From: a virus
Length of the DNA stretch: 43,340 bases
Reading direction: 5' to 3' (one strand)
IMG/VR virus record: IMGVR_UViG_3300035070_002595
Span: 1-43,340 of that record
Both the position numbers and the translations under genes were made by a program. The notes below the pieces were generated by a model. That model had not been told where the DNA came from and searched no databases. It worked only from the letters and a program-made list of their open reading frames with translations. Shown here in pieces: positions 14,850-23,060 of this stretch (position 1 is the first letter of the stretch; the number at the start of each line of letters is the position of its first letter).

Positions 14850-15948
14850 CTGCTACCTGCTCGAAAACGGAAGTCCAATCGCCGGATTTCTCCTGCCTGA
14901 CGACGGTGAAATTCGGATACCAAACCGAGTTCGTTCTATCGCCCCACCTGAAGTCGTGAGCCTTACTCAATAGGAGGCTCGTGGGCCGCTTGCAACAGCC
15001 CGAAACGTGGGCTATGGATGTGTCAACGGTGACCACTTCATCCACTGCGCAGAGTGCGGCGGCTGTCTCTTCCCAGGTCACAAGTTCATCGCCCATTCCA
15101 AGGATTCCGTCCACCGTAGACCCTTCTTTGTGGAGGCTGACAAACTGGGCTTTGGGGCAAAGGTTTACAAGCTGTTCGATAGTCTCGTTATCGATCGATC
15201 TTCGCCAATCAAAAGTGTGTGCCGGGTTGCCCTTCCACGCGATTCCAACCGTGTACTTCTTGAACTTCGCCTTGAACTGATCGAACAGCAGTTTGTTGAC
15301 CTTCAGCGGCGTAGGACGGGGTACCTGGCACTTCAATCTGTGCGGCAGGCTCATGACGCTGATGTGCCGATCATTCTCAGGGTCCCACCCATGCGGTGGA
15401 TGGTGATAGCCGCTCGAAGCTATAACCTCGTCGGCAATGTGCCCCAAGAGCCAAACCAAAGATTCGGGCACTTCGAAGACAATGTGCGACGCTGGATACC
15501 TCTGCTTGAGCGCCACGACGTAACGAGAGAATTGCACCACGTCCCCGAGCCCTTGCTCAGACCACACCCACACCGTGCGGCCATTCAGGTTATCATTTCC
15601 GTCCCATGCCGGGAACTGTGTCTTGAGGCTCCTGAAATTCCTCGCAAAGCCCCACTCATACCGCTCCCACCCAGACTCCCACTTTTCTTCGTGGAGGTCT
15701 ATGAGTGCGAGATTCCAAAGCGCGGCAGGAAGGTATGGAGATAGCTCGAGCGACATTTCAACGTGACGCCTTGCAGACTTCACGTCACCCGATTGCAGAA
15801 CAATCGAGCCAAGCAAACAGTGGCCCCACGCATTAAGTGGTTCAAGCTGAACAGCACGCCTTGCCTTTTCTTCGGCTATGTCGAATTTTCTATCTGCGGA
15901 GAGCATCGAGGCGAGCTGGCGGAGTTCGTCCGCCGTTGTTGCCCTCAA
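14692..15948 (-). CDS. TPR-domain glycosyltransferase (GT9/heptosyltransferase-like)
   Basis: 418 aa from TTG 15948, which overlaps the preceding stop as TTGA after GGAGAGCAGG. Residues about 5-100 are TPR-like helical pairs. From about 110 onward the sequence follows the bacterial TPR-glycosyltransferase family: WVWSEQGLGD, VGIAWKGNP, FVSLHKEG, VTVDTSIAHVSG and the late RWGDRTNSVWYP segment. The last 45 residues look random and are the overlap with the gp10-like gene, so the original stop may have been lost. Inserted among connector genes, it may glycosylate a virion protein or a host surface glycan (inference). Confidence 0.8.
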   Translation of the reverse strand: MRATTADELRQLASMLSADRKFDIAEEKARRAVQLEPLNAWGHCLLGSIVLQSGDVKSARRHVEMSLELSPYLPAALWNLALIDLHEEKWESGWERYEWGFARNFRSLKTQFPAWDGNDNLNGRTVWVWSEQGLGDVVQFSRYVVALKQRYPASHIVFEVPESLVWLLGHIADEVIASSGYHHPPHGWDPENDRHISVMSLPHRLKCQVPRPTPLKVNKLLFDQFKAKFKKYTVGIAWKGNPAHTFDWRRSIDNETIEQLVNLCPKAQFVSLHKEGSTVDGILGMGDELVTWEETAAALCAVDEVVTVDTSIAHVSGCCKRPTSLLLSKAHDFRWGDRTNSVWYPNFTVVRQEKSGDWTSVFEQVADGIRQRQSASSDSESCREGSDAGGKRERQRGACIPEAPELGAVLDKDAAGAR

Positions 15949-16451
15949 AAAACCTGCTCTCCCACTTGAAGACCTGGGTGATACTTCAGCGCAGCTGCGA
16001 TCCACTTGTATTGAGCGTCAAGAGCCTCCATATTGGCTTCGTTCATGGCGCTCGAATCGATCTCTCCGGGCTCTATCTCGGTGAAGTAGCTAAACCCGCC
16101 TGCATAGATGGCTTCTTTCAGAATGTAGAGCCTTCCGTGCAGGTACTTCTGGTTTGTGGTCGTCGTGCGATCGATGCACTTCTCGAATAGCCATATCTCA
16201 GTTGGAGCGCGAAACAGCTTGTTTCCTAATCCGAACTCGGTATCTGGTGGAAGTCTTCCATAGAGAATCACGCACATCTTTGCGGTGATTGCTGTTCCTG
16301 CTTCATTCGCAAGCAGTCCTGATAGAACGTCCTGGATCTTCACGCCGCCTATTTGCTCGAAGCTAAAGATGCTTTCCGCCGTCACGCCGCTCAGCGTGGA
16401 GATGATGAGCGTTTGCAGCTCTCCAACGTAGTCAGGAAGGAAGTCAGCCAT
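15945..16451 (-). CDS. Connector or tail terminator protein, 168 aa
   Basis: Position after the head-closure gene suggests a neck or tail-terminator subunit. The mixed alpha/beta composition with an early VGELQTLI helix and later KMCVILYGRLP strand is compatible. No family was firmly recognised. Overlaps: TAATG with the gene upstream, TTGA with the glycosyltransferase downstream. Confidence 0.55.
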   Translation of the reverse strand: MADFLPDYVGELQTLIISTLSGVTAESIFSFEQIGGVKIQDVLSGLLANEAGTAITAKMCVILYGRLPPDTEFGLGNKLFRAPTEIWLFEKCIDRTTTTNQKYLHGRLYILKEAIYAGGFSYFTEIEPGEIDSSAMNEANMEALDAQYKWIAAALKYHPGLQVGEQVF

Positions 16452-16852
16452 TAAGAACCAGAAGCTATGAAGTCAGGCGTGGTAATTTTGTTGATGTACG
16501 CCTTGGCGTAGCCCAGTTGGGAACTGAACTTGCTCGGCCTGTCTTTCGGATCGCCCATGATCTCGTAGTATTCGTTCAGTTCCGGATGGCCGGCAGTCGT
16601 GATTTTGATGACGTCCTGGCCCCTGATGTCAGTGCCTGACGCGCACATGAGGACGTCGAGCGTGAAGATGTTGTCCTCTTTCTTGAGCCCCATAGCGCCT
16701 TGCAGCTTGTCCACATTCTCCGTGGCCTGAAGAGCGCATGGAAGGGCTGTTATGACTGGAGTGGCGAAGTACGCGAGGTCTCCGACTGTCTTCTTTCTTT
16801 GCCGGTACACATTCACCGTGTCCGTGAAGAAATGCTCCGTAAAGATGCTCAT
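16451..16852 (-). CDS. Head closure (stopper) protein, probable
   Basis: 133 aa. It begins with a FTDTVNVYRQR strand typical of small SH3/beta-barrel head-completion proteins, and its length fits (100-140 aa). It lies directly after the adaptor gene, with ATGA coupling. Assigned by order and fold impression. Confidence 0.6.
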   Translation of the reverse strand: MSIFTEHFFTDTVNVYRQRKKTVGDLAYFATPVITALPCALQATENVDKLQGAMGLKKEDNIFTLDVLMCASGTDIRGQDVIKITTAGHPELNEYYEIMGDPKDRPSKFSSQLGYAKAYINKITTPDFIASGS

Positions 16853-17526
16853 GGGTGCATGAACCGGTAGCGCATGAGAATTGCCTTGGCCTCAGAGCTC
16901 CACGTCTCGCCCGCCTTCTGCAAGAGTTCAATGGAGAACCGAATGCTCTCATCGCCGAGCTTCCCTTCCACTGGACTCTGCGACAGCTTTTCCCTGAGTC
17001 CCATGGCGATCCGTGAGGCAGTAAGACGGCGCACCGCCTCCCATACCTCGGCAGGAATGTTCTCGCTGTACCCTGGCTTTCCGGTAATGCGAACGCTGTT
17101 CACAATTCCCCACTGGAGAGTTGAGAACACAATCTCGGTAATGGGCTGGTTCTTTGCCGATGCGTTGGCCGGCAGTTTCCAATAATCTGTATCGGCTGCC
17201 AGTGCTGTGCCCGCATCCGTCGCAGTCACGCCTACAGAAAGTGCGGTGATGGTTGCGAATGGTTGCGAGAGCAACAGCTTGCGCCCTCCGCCCAGCATCC
17301 TTCCCCGGTAATTAGGGCCTGGGGGATCAAATTTATAAGTGGCACTTGCGCCCGCAAGGAACGGGCGGTAACCAGTGATGTTCTCAAGCTCGTCAATCGC
17401 CGCATAGCGATAATAGTCAAGCTCGGATGAAGTCATCCCCGAAGGCAGGGAGAAGCCCAAAACCGTAAATAGGTTGAGGGCTTCTGCCGCCGTTGGGTAC
17501 GCGGTGTAAGTTGCGGCTGCCGCCAA
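16849..17526 (-). CDS. Head-tail adaptor protein (HK97 gp6-like)
   Basis: 225 aa. Helical N-terminus with SELDYYRYAAIDELENITGY, a beta insertion, and a C-terminal helical hairpin after SENIPAEVWEAVRRL, the pattern of phage DNA-packaging/connector adaptors. The apparent start is TTG 17526 immediately after the preceding TAG; an internal ATG at residue 31 is the alternative. It should dock under the portal. Confidence 0.7.
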   Translation of the reverse strand: MAAAATYTAYPTAAEALNLFTVLGFSLPSGMTSSELDYYRYAAIDELENITGYRPFLAGASATYKFDPPGPNYRGRMLGGGRKLLLSQPFATITALSVGVTATDAGTALAADTDYWKLPANASAKNQPITEIVFSTLQWGIVNSVRITGKPGYSENIPAEVWEAVRRLTASRIAMGLREKLSQSPVEGKLGDESIRFSIELLQKAGETWSSEAKAILMRYRFMHP

Positions 17527-17718
17527 CTACTTTCGCCGCCTTTTTACTACAGGCTCTTCGGCTTTCTCTTCTTCAAGAGTGTCCTTAGCATCCTCTGGAA
17601 TGGGACCAATGGAGACGGCTCTCCGCTGGATGATTGCCGACATTGCCTGCTTATCAGGCAGATCGACCATCGCTCCATATGGAAAGCCGTCCCACGACTC
17701 AATGACGCGGACTATCAT
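17527..17718 (-). CDS. Small head-module protein, 63 aa
   Basis: Starts at the ATG at 17718 overlapping the previous stop (TAATG). A short SH3-like beginning (MIVRVIESWDGFPYG) and a basic C-terminal tail with four consecutive Arg/Lys. Similar small proteins between capsid and adaptor genes occur in many HK97-type phages without assigned roles. Confidence 0.6.
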   Translation of the reverse strand: MIVRVIESWDGFPYGAMVDLPDKQAMSAIIQRRAVSIGPIPEDAKDTLEEEKAEEPVVKRRRK

Positions 17719-18170
17719 TAGACCATCAAGTCCGCTGCGAGGCCCGATTCTGTCAGCGTGTTTGGAGACTGGCCAGCCCTCGACAGAACTGCCCATGCGC
17801 ACACGTAGGTGCCTGAAGAGCCGTCGCCAAGAGTGAGCACGAGATCCAAGAACCGCTTGCGAGCCTTGAGATTCACACGCATTCGCCAGAAGCCATTGTC
17901 TGCGGTTGCGCTTGGCAGTGCAAGGGTAGTCCCGTACACGCTCGTGCCGCCGTCAAACGTAGCCCCAGTGATGTCCGCGTATGACCCATCTGTGTCCGAC
18001 TCCTGGAGCTTGAATGCAACCACCGCGATGTCCATTGCACCGAAGTGCACATAGATATCGCACCAGTCGAAGCCTTTGGTGTCGATCGATGCAGTTGTCG
18101 CAGAAGCGTTGTCGATGATCGCAGCCGGAGGCGTGATCGCGACAATTTTGCTGTTGTTGCTTTCAACCAT
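17718..18170 (-). CDS. Probable capsid decoration or head protein, 150 aa
   Basis: The start ATG at 18170 has a perfect AAGGAGGA ribosome site, so the longer upstream frame is rejected. The beta-rich sequence (strand ITGATFDGGTSVYG) suits a jelly-roll head decoration subunit, and the gene directly follows the capsid gene. A strong ribosome site fits a protein made in high copy. Family not confirmed. Confidence 0.6.
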   Translation of the reverse strand: MVESNNSKIVAITPPAAIIDNASATTASIDTKGFDWCDIYVHFGAMDIAVVAFKLQESDTDGSYADITGATFDGGTSVYGTTLALPSATADNGFWRMRVNLKARKRFLDLVLTLGDGSSGTYVCAWAVLSRAGQSPNTLTESGLAADLMV

Positions 18171-18183
18171 TTGTGGTTCCTCC

Positions 18184-19554
18184 TTACGATGCCGCCGTGA
18201 TGAGTCCGACAACCGGGCCAGGAGTGCCTGCGGCGCCAACGTCGTGAACGTTGATGTCGAATCGCTCAATGCCACGGAATGCCAGTTCATCCGTCGAGAA
18301 CCGGTCGTGCTCGCTCACTGCGAGAGTCGTCTGTCTCCGATCTCCGAACATTGCCGCCAGCGAAATATCGCCGAGGAATACCGGAACCTGGGAGTTCGCT
18401 TCTGCCGATGCCATGACCTGCGTGATTCGCACCGGATAGCCGAGGAACCTTCGCTCGACACCCTGTACGATTTCAGCAGCCGGAACGCCGCCAGCCGCAA
18501 GCGCCAGTTTGAACATGACGTTCTCCCAAAACTGCTTGTGGCAATACCACGCGACGTCTCCGGTTTCGGCGTACTGCGGAAGAGCAGCGCTGACCTTGTG
18601 GAAGTCCCCGAGGACAAGCTCGCTCCACAAGTTGCCGGTTCCAAGAATCAGTCCATCGCCCGCAGACGGGGCGACGGTGAACACGTCGATGAGTCGCTGA
18701 GTTACCCCAACGATGCCGCCGTGCGTGCTGATGCCAGTTCCTACGAATCCGCAGGTGTCTTCTTTCTGCGCGAAGGCGTAGGCCATTTCACCAGCGAGCG
18801 TATCGCCGAGATCGATGACCGAATCTTCGTTCAGTTCAGAGGAGGCGTATGCGAGAACTGCGAGCTTCTTCGCGACGAGCTTGACGCGATCCCAGCCCAT
18901 TTTGGAAGCCGTGATCGAATCCTCTTCATCCACAAAGTACGCGGTCAGTCCACCCGTTCGGCGCAGTCGGTCCTTGACCTCAGTGCCCATCGGCGTGTAC
19001 CGTGCGAACTGTCGAAAGAGCCCGTACAGTTCGCGAAGGATGATGATCGCTTCGTCGAGTTCTGGCTGAACTGTGAAGCCGCCATCTTCGTTGACACCTT
19101 CGGTGTGTCCCGCAAGTGGAATGCCATTACTCTGGCAATAGCGAACCGCCTGGGGCCTACCGGCCGTGGCAAGTGCGAACATACCAAAACGGTATGCAGT
19201 CTTCGCCGCAACATCTCGGGACAGACCAGCCTTCTGGAAGAACTGGGCGCGTCCAGGAAGTTTGGCGTTGGCGGCCTTCTTGAACTCTTCATCTGGTCCG
19301 CCTGGTCGTTTGGCGTCTACTTCAGCAGCTATGCTCGCGAACTCCTTGGAGTTCAGGAACGAATCAGCATTGGCAACAGCCTTAAAGAGTGACTTGTGCG
19401 TTTCGATTTCGGTTTGCTTGGCGGCAATTTCCTGAGCGAGCTCGGTAGCGCGTACGCTTTCCTCTGCCGTCTCAATACCCTTGGCCTCCAAAGCCTTACC
19501 TTCATCGATGAGAGATTGGAGCCCTGCTTGAAGGGCCCTTAACTGTGCATCCAT
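18184..19554 (-). CDS. Major capsid protein, HK97 fold
   Basis: 456 aa. Residues about 1-95 form a coiled-coil, charged delta domain that the prohead protease would remove. The mature region starts around 100. A central segment with STHGGIVG and a late QVPVFLGDISLAAMFGDR strand match HK97-type capsids. It lies directly after the protease gene, in canonical order. A 438-codon open frame on the opposite strand here is a shadow. Confidence 0.9.
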   Translation of the reverse strand: MDAQLRALQAGLQSLIDEGKALEAKGIETAEESVRATELAQEIAAKQTEIETHKSLFKAVANADSFLNSKEFASIAAEVDAKRPGGPDEEFKKAANAKLPGRAQFFQKAGLSRDVAAKTAYRFGMFALATAGRPQAVRYCQSNGIPLAGHTEGVNEDGGFTVQPELDEAIIILRELYGLFRQFARYTPMGTEVKDRLRRTGGLTAYFVDEEDSITASKMGWDRVKLVAKKLAVLAYASSELNEDSVIDLGDTLAGEMAYAFAQKEDTCGFVGTGISTHGGIVGVTQRLIDVFTVAPSAGDGLILGTGNLWSELVLGDFHKVSAALPQYAETGDVAWYCHKQFWENVMFKLALAAGGVPAAEIVQGVERRFLGYPVRITQVMASAEANSQVPVFLGDISLAAMFGDRRQTTLAVSEHDRFSTDELAFRGIERFDINVHDVGAAGTPGPVVGLITAAS

Positions 19555-19568
19555 ATCGGTGCTTGCTC

Positions 19569-20819
19569 CTAAGTGGAAAGTGCTATGGCAAGCTCTGCGC
19601 CTGCAATGGCGTTTGAGAGAGCCGCGATAGCTACGGGGTCTTCATCAGCGATCAATCCGCTCAGCGTTGCGGCGCAAGCCGTCACGCAGTCGATTGCATC
19701 AACGATGTGTCCGCGTGCCTTTTCGGACAGCGAACGATTGTCCTTATCCCGCGTCGCCTTGAGATTGGTAAGGCGGTCTGTCAGACCACGAACGGCAGCA
19801 AGCGCCGAGTCGGTCTCTTCCGCAAGGGTCAGCTCAGCAAGCGGGCCGCCCTCGTGGGAAATTGTTTCTTTGGTTGTGATGAGAATCTGGTCTCCGACTT
19901 GTCGCACTTCGTGATTGTCAGCCAGCACGAAAGTGGTACCATCTGCCGCCAATATCCGCCTGTCCTCTGCTTTTGCGCCAGACGATTGACCCTGGCGCTT
20001 GGCATAATAGAATGCCTCATCGAACGTGCAGATATCATCTACAAGCCCTTTAGAGACGGCCTCCGATCCGATCCACACAGAGCCGTCTGCAAGTTGCACG
20101 AGACTGTCCATCGGCATATTCCGGCCCCTCGATACAGCGGTAAGAAAATGCTGATTGAGATCGTCAACAGTCTTTTGGAACGATTCAAGCTGCTCGTCCG
20201 TGATCTTTGATCCCCACTGCCCTGCGCCCTTGAGTTTTCCGGTTGAGAGGACATGAACGGACACGCCGAGATTCTCGTGCATTCGCGATCCGTCTACCAG
20301 GACCATGTAAGTGCCAATAGAGCCGATCATGGCTGTCTGGTTTGCAAGGATTCCTTGGGTTTGGCTTGCGATCCAATAGGCCGCGCTGCAGCACATATCC
20401 TCAACGTAGGCAAAGCATGGCTTCTTTGTTGACGCCATAGCGATATCCGATGCGAGGTCTGCCGTGCCGCTCACAGATCCACCGGGAGAATCAATCACGA
20501 GCAAGATGGAATCCACCTGCTTATCGTTCATCGCCGCCCTTACTGCCCGCCGAGTGTAAACAGTCGAAACGCTGCTCGACAGAGAGCTTGGGGACTTCAT
20601 CATCGCGCCGCTGACGCGGATGATCCCGACACCCTGAACGATGTCGTATCCCTCACGGTCAATGGACGACGCGCCGCCACGAGCCACGAACTCCTTTTCG
20701 TGCGCCTCGGCATTCGTAGACTGAAGCAACGTCAGCAGTTGCATCGCTGCAGTTTCCTCGATGGCCCACTGAGCGCCATGCGGCAATGCCTTTGGGAGTA
20801 AGGATTGATCTTTCATCAC
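19569..20819 (-). CDS. Head maturation protease, SppA/S49 type
   Basis: 416 aa. The ClpP-like core has LVIDSPGG (108-114), the nucleophile Ser145 in CCSAAYW, and a probable base Lys195 or Lys197 in TGKLKG. Residues from about 290 to the end are helical and acidic or Ala-rich and may act as a fused scaffold. It cleaves the capsid delta domain in related phages. The start overlaps the preceding stop. Confidence 0.9.
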   Translation of the reverse strand: MMKDQSLLPKALPHGAQWAIEETAAMQLLTLLQSTNAEAHEKEFVARGGASSIDREGYDIVQGVGIIRVSGAMMKSPSSLSSSVSTVYTRRAVRAAMNDKQVDSILLVIDSPGGSVSGTADLASDIAMASTKKPCFAYVEDMCCSAAYWIASQTQGILANQTAMIGSIGTYMVLVDGSRMHENLGVSVHVLSTGKLKGAGQWGSKITDEQLESFQKTVDDLNQHFLTAVSRGRNMPMDSLVQLADGSVWIGSEAVSKGLVDDICTFDEAFYYAKRQGQSSGAKAEDRRILAADGTTFVLADNHEVRQVGDQILITTKETISHEGGPLAELTLAEETDSALAAVRGLTDRLTNLKATRDKDNRSLSEKARGHIVDAIDCVTACAATLSGLIADEDPVAIAALSNAIAGAELAIALST

Positions 20820-21307
20820 TTTAATGGGTAGACCTCAAGTTCGACAGTGAACACTTCCGCGCTAGCTGGCGTGTACGCTCCTCGAGCTTCGAGTAAGCCA
20901 TACAAAATCTGAGACCCCGCATCGCACTGGCCGGATGACTCAACTCCAGTTGTCGGAACGCCCACGCCCTGCGCGCCGTCGCTGAACACCTTGTCAACCG
21001 TGACATCGAAGGCTCCAATGTATCCAGCGATCTTCGTCGCCCATGCCCCGTTATCACCGTTCGTTGGCGCAGTCGTGCATGGGTTCGTTGAATAGAGGTG
21101 AAGCCTCAATGCGCAGTCAGTTACGCCTACCGCAGACTTCTTGATCCTTACCTTGCGAATGTAGAACTGCCCGCCTTCCCAATCTGTGGCCTTGGAGAAC
21201 TGCATCGCCGCCACGGACGCGGCCGTCGTGCTATTTGCTACGAGATCGCCGGCAGCGTAGGCGGTTGTGTCAGCGGGCCGCGTGAAGTTTGCCGATAAAA
21301 CTCTCAT
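20816..21307 (-). CDS. Head-associated hypothetical protein, 163 aa
   Basis: The start ATG at 21307 is chosen for its CAGGAGT ribosome site. Beta-rich: ADTTAYAAGDLV near the N-terminus, FYIRKVRIKKS in the middle, and a C-terminal strand ending VELEVYPLK. This arrangement occurs in uncharacterised phage head proteins, perhaps an outer decoration. It is unusual to find two such genes between portal and protease. Confidence 0.55.
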   Translation of the reverse strand: MRVLSANFTRPADTTAYAAGDLVANSTTAASVAAMQFSKATDWEGGQFYIRKVRIKKSAVGVTDCALRLHLYSTNPCTTAPTNGDNGAWATKIAGYIGAFDVTVDKVFSDGAQGVGVPTTGVESSGQCDAGSQILYGLLEARGAYTPASAEVFTVELEVYPLK

Positions 21308-21320
21308 GGTATGACTCCTG

Positions 21321-21662
21321 TTAAGCGGCAACAGCCGTGACGAGTTGCCACTTAGATCCGTCGCTGTAGAAAATCTTGCCCCTGCCTGTCGCGTGGGTCG
21401 TGAACCCGATAGAGCCAGCGGCAAGCGTTGTCGTCGTAGAGTTCTCAGTGATTGCTGTGGTGAGGAAATTCAGCGACGCGCCAGATGCGAAAGTGATCTT
21501 CGTTCCCAGCGTTGGGTCTTTGCCAGACAGGATGATCGTCTTGCAGGGTACGCCCTGCTCAATGAACACCTCAAGCTCTTGGGTCTCTGAGTTGTACCGA
21601 AGGTCAGCGACCTTGGATTCAGGCACATGATTAACGATCTGTATACTGGGTTTGTCTGGCAT
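21321..21662 (-). CDS. Small fibre-like head protein, 113 aa
   Basis: Thr-rich middle and a C-terminus (FYSDGSKWQLV) of the kind that closes many small head-fibre or tail-fibre beta domains. The 117-aa protein at 5167 ends with a similar FCDGTNW motif, so the two may share a terminal fold. The start lies within the last codons of the portal gene (32-bp overlap). Confidence 0.55.
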   Translation of the reverse strand: MPDKPSIQIVNHVPESKVADLRYNSETQELEVFIEQGVPCKTIILSGKDPTLGTKITFASGASLNFLTTAITENSTTTTLAAGSIGFTTHATGRGKIFYSDGSKWQLVTAVAA

Positions 21663-22926
21663 TCTTTTCCTCTTGATCCTGCGGCCTGATCGACCGTTCT
21701 CGAATAGCGTCGCCGCCTTCGATTGGGCTCATGCCCTTACGCTTCCTGACTTCGTTGACTGTCTCCCAAGGGCCACCGCAGGCGAGTTCGTCGCGCTTAG
21801 CGGCCTCAGTCTTATCGTCTTGCAACGCCTCCATGTTTTCCCAGTGGAATGCGACCTCCTCGCCGGGATTTCCGAGTTCTGGAATGAGCACTCTTGTAAG
21901 CTGTTGGGCCTTTCGGACAAGGTAGGGCTTAACGTAATCCCTGGCGGCCTGCCTGAGTGCAGAATCAGCAGACGCACGGTTATTGCCGTTCTCCAGACCA
22001 GTGCCGAGATTGAGCACTTGCGGAGAGATTCCAAGTGCCGCGCAGATCCGTTCCTCAGCTATGTTGTGAATCTTTTCGGCGTTCATGTCCGCAGGGGATA
22101 GCGAAAGGTTTTCGATCTTCATCCCAATAGGCGAAACAACCACTCTGCCCCTATTGGCGCCGGTCGTTTTCTCGGAAATAACCGACTCGATTTGTCTGGC
22201 CTGCGCTTCCCCGAAGACGATATCCATGCCGCTGGCGTCTTTCCCTGAAGGGCTTACGAGATGAGGCGTAACGCCCGCATTCTTGAGCAGCGATGCGGTG
22301 AACGCAAGAGCCTCTTTGTCGGTGCAAACCTCCACCAAACACGCCTCGATGGGACCATAGGAGATTTGTGGCCGTAACGGATTCAATGGGCCATAGCGAA
22401 GCGCGAGAATGTTCTTCGGATCGACTTCCATGCGCCCATTGCGGACTGCGAGGAAATACTTATCGATGAACTCTCCCGATCCGGGAATGGAATATGGCGT
22501 TACCCCAAAGTGCGGCAGATACTCAAAGCCGATGAGTTTCCCGCCTCCGCTCCTGTGCATGAACGCATAGCTCATACCGCTCCGGCTAGCGAGTTCGCTG
22601 ACTATCTGCCCGCTCAGCCATGTGGCCCAGTCATACCAAGGGTTAGGCTTTGCGAGCAGCTCAGTTACCGGATGCCCTTCGATCTCGCTATGCGGGTCTC
22701 CGGCCTTACGGACATACGGCAAACCGCATTCGATCATCGTGCGGCAGGTGTAATTGATCGCCGCGTAGACGACCGAGTTATCGTATCTGAGCCCCGCTTC
22801 ACGGTTCCAGTCAAACCCAGCGCCACCACCGCCGGCCATCGTGTGGAAGCCCCAACCGAGCCCTGTGTAACCCGTGCCGCTTGCAATGGACTTGAACCCT
22901 TTGCGGGCAGCCTTGATGAGGCGCAT
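21631..22926 (-). CDS. Portal protein (HK97 type)
   Basis: 431 aa. The N-terminal segment DNSVVYAAINYTCRTM and the later GPLNPLRPQISYGPI, LKNAG and ICAALGISPQVLNL motifs follow the HK97-type portal family. The C-terminal 40 residues are charged. The start overlaps the stop of a 44-aa membrane gene (TAATG). It forms the dodecameric DNA entry ring. Confidence 0.9.
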   Translation of the reverse strand: MRLIKAARKGFKSIASGTGYTGLGWGFHTMAGGGGAGFDWNREAGLRYDNSVVYAAINYTCRTMIECGLPYVRKAGDPHSEIEGHPVTELLAKPNPWYDWATWLSGQIVSELASRSGMSYAFMHRSGGGKLIGFEYLPHFGVTPYSIPGSGEFIDKYFLAVRNGRMEVDPKNILALRYGPLNPLRPQISYGPIEACLVEVCTDKEALAFTASLLKNAGVTPHLVSPSGKDASGMDIVFGEAQARQIESVISEKTTGANRGRVVVSPIGMKIENLSLSPADMNAEKIHNIAEERICAALGISPQVLNLGTGLENGNNRASADSALRQAARDYVKPYLVRKAQQLTRVLIPELGNPGEEVAFHWENMEALQDDKTEAAKRDELACGGPWETVNEVRKRKGMSPIEGGDAIRERSIRPQDQEEKNARQTQYTDR

Positions 22927-23060
22927 TACTGCTTATCGCCCTCTGACAATGCGCCAATCAAAGCGTAGTGAGCGATTTTGAACGCAATGTAAAGCATGAT
23001 GAGAATGAGGCCGATAGCGAATATGCCGCCAGCCGCTTCAAGACAGAATAGGAAAACCAT
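22926..23060 (-). CDS. Small membrane protein between terminase and portal, 44 aa
   Basis: The frame begins at ATG 23060 overlapping the large terminase stop and ends overlapping the portal start, TAATG at both sides. Residues about 10-32 are one hydrophobic helix (GGIFAIGLILIMLYIAF), and the tail is acidic. Strict coupling on both sides argues that it is real. Membrane proteins are not usual here, and its role is unknown. Confidence 0.65.
   Translation of the reverse strand: MVFLFCLEAAGGIFAIGLILIMLYIAFKIAHYALIGALSEGDKQ

Noticed and set aside
18076-19392. Open frame of 438 codons on the plus strand
   Set aside because: It is antisense to the confidently assigned capsid gene, has no ribosome site and no protein-like composition. 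It reflects codon bias of the capsid gene.
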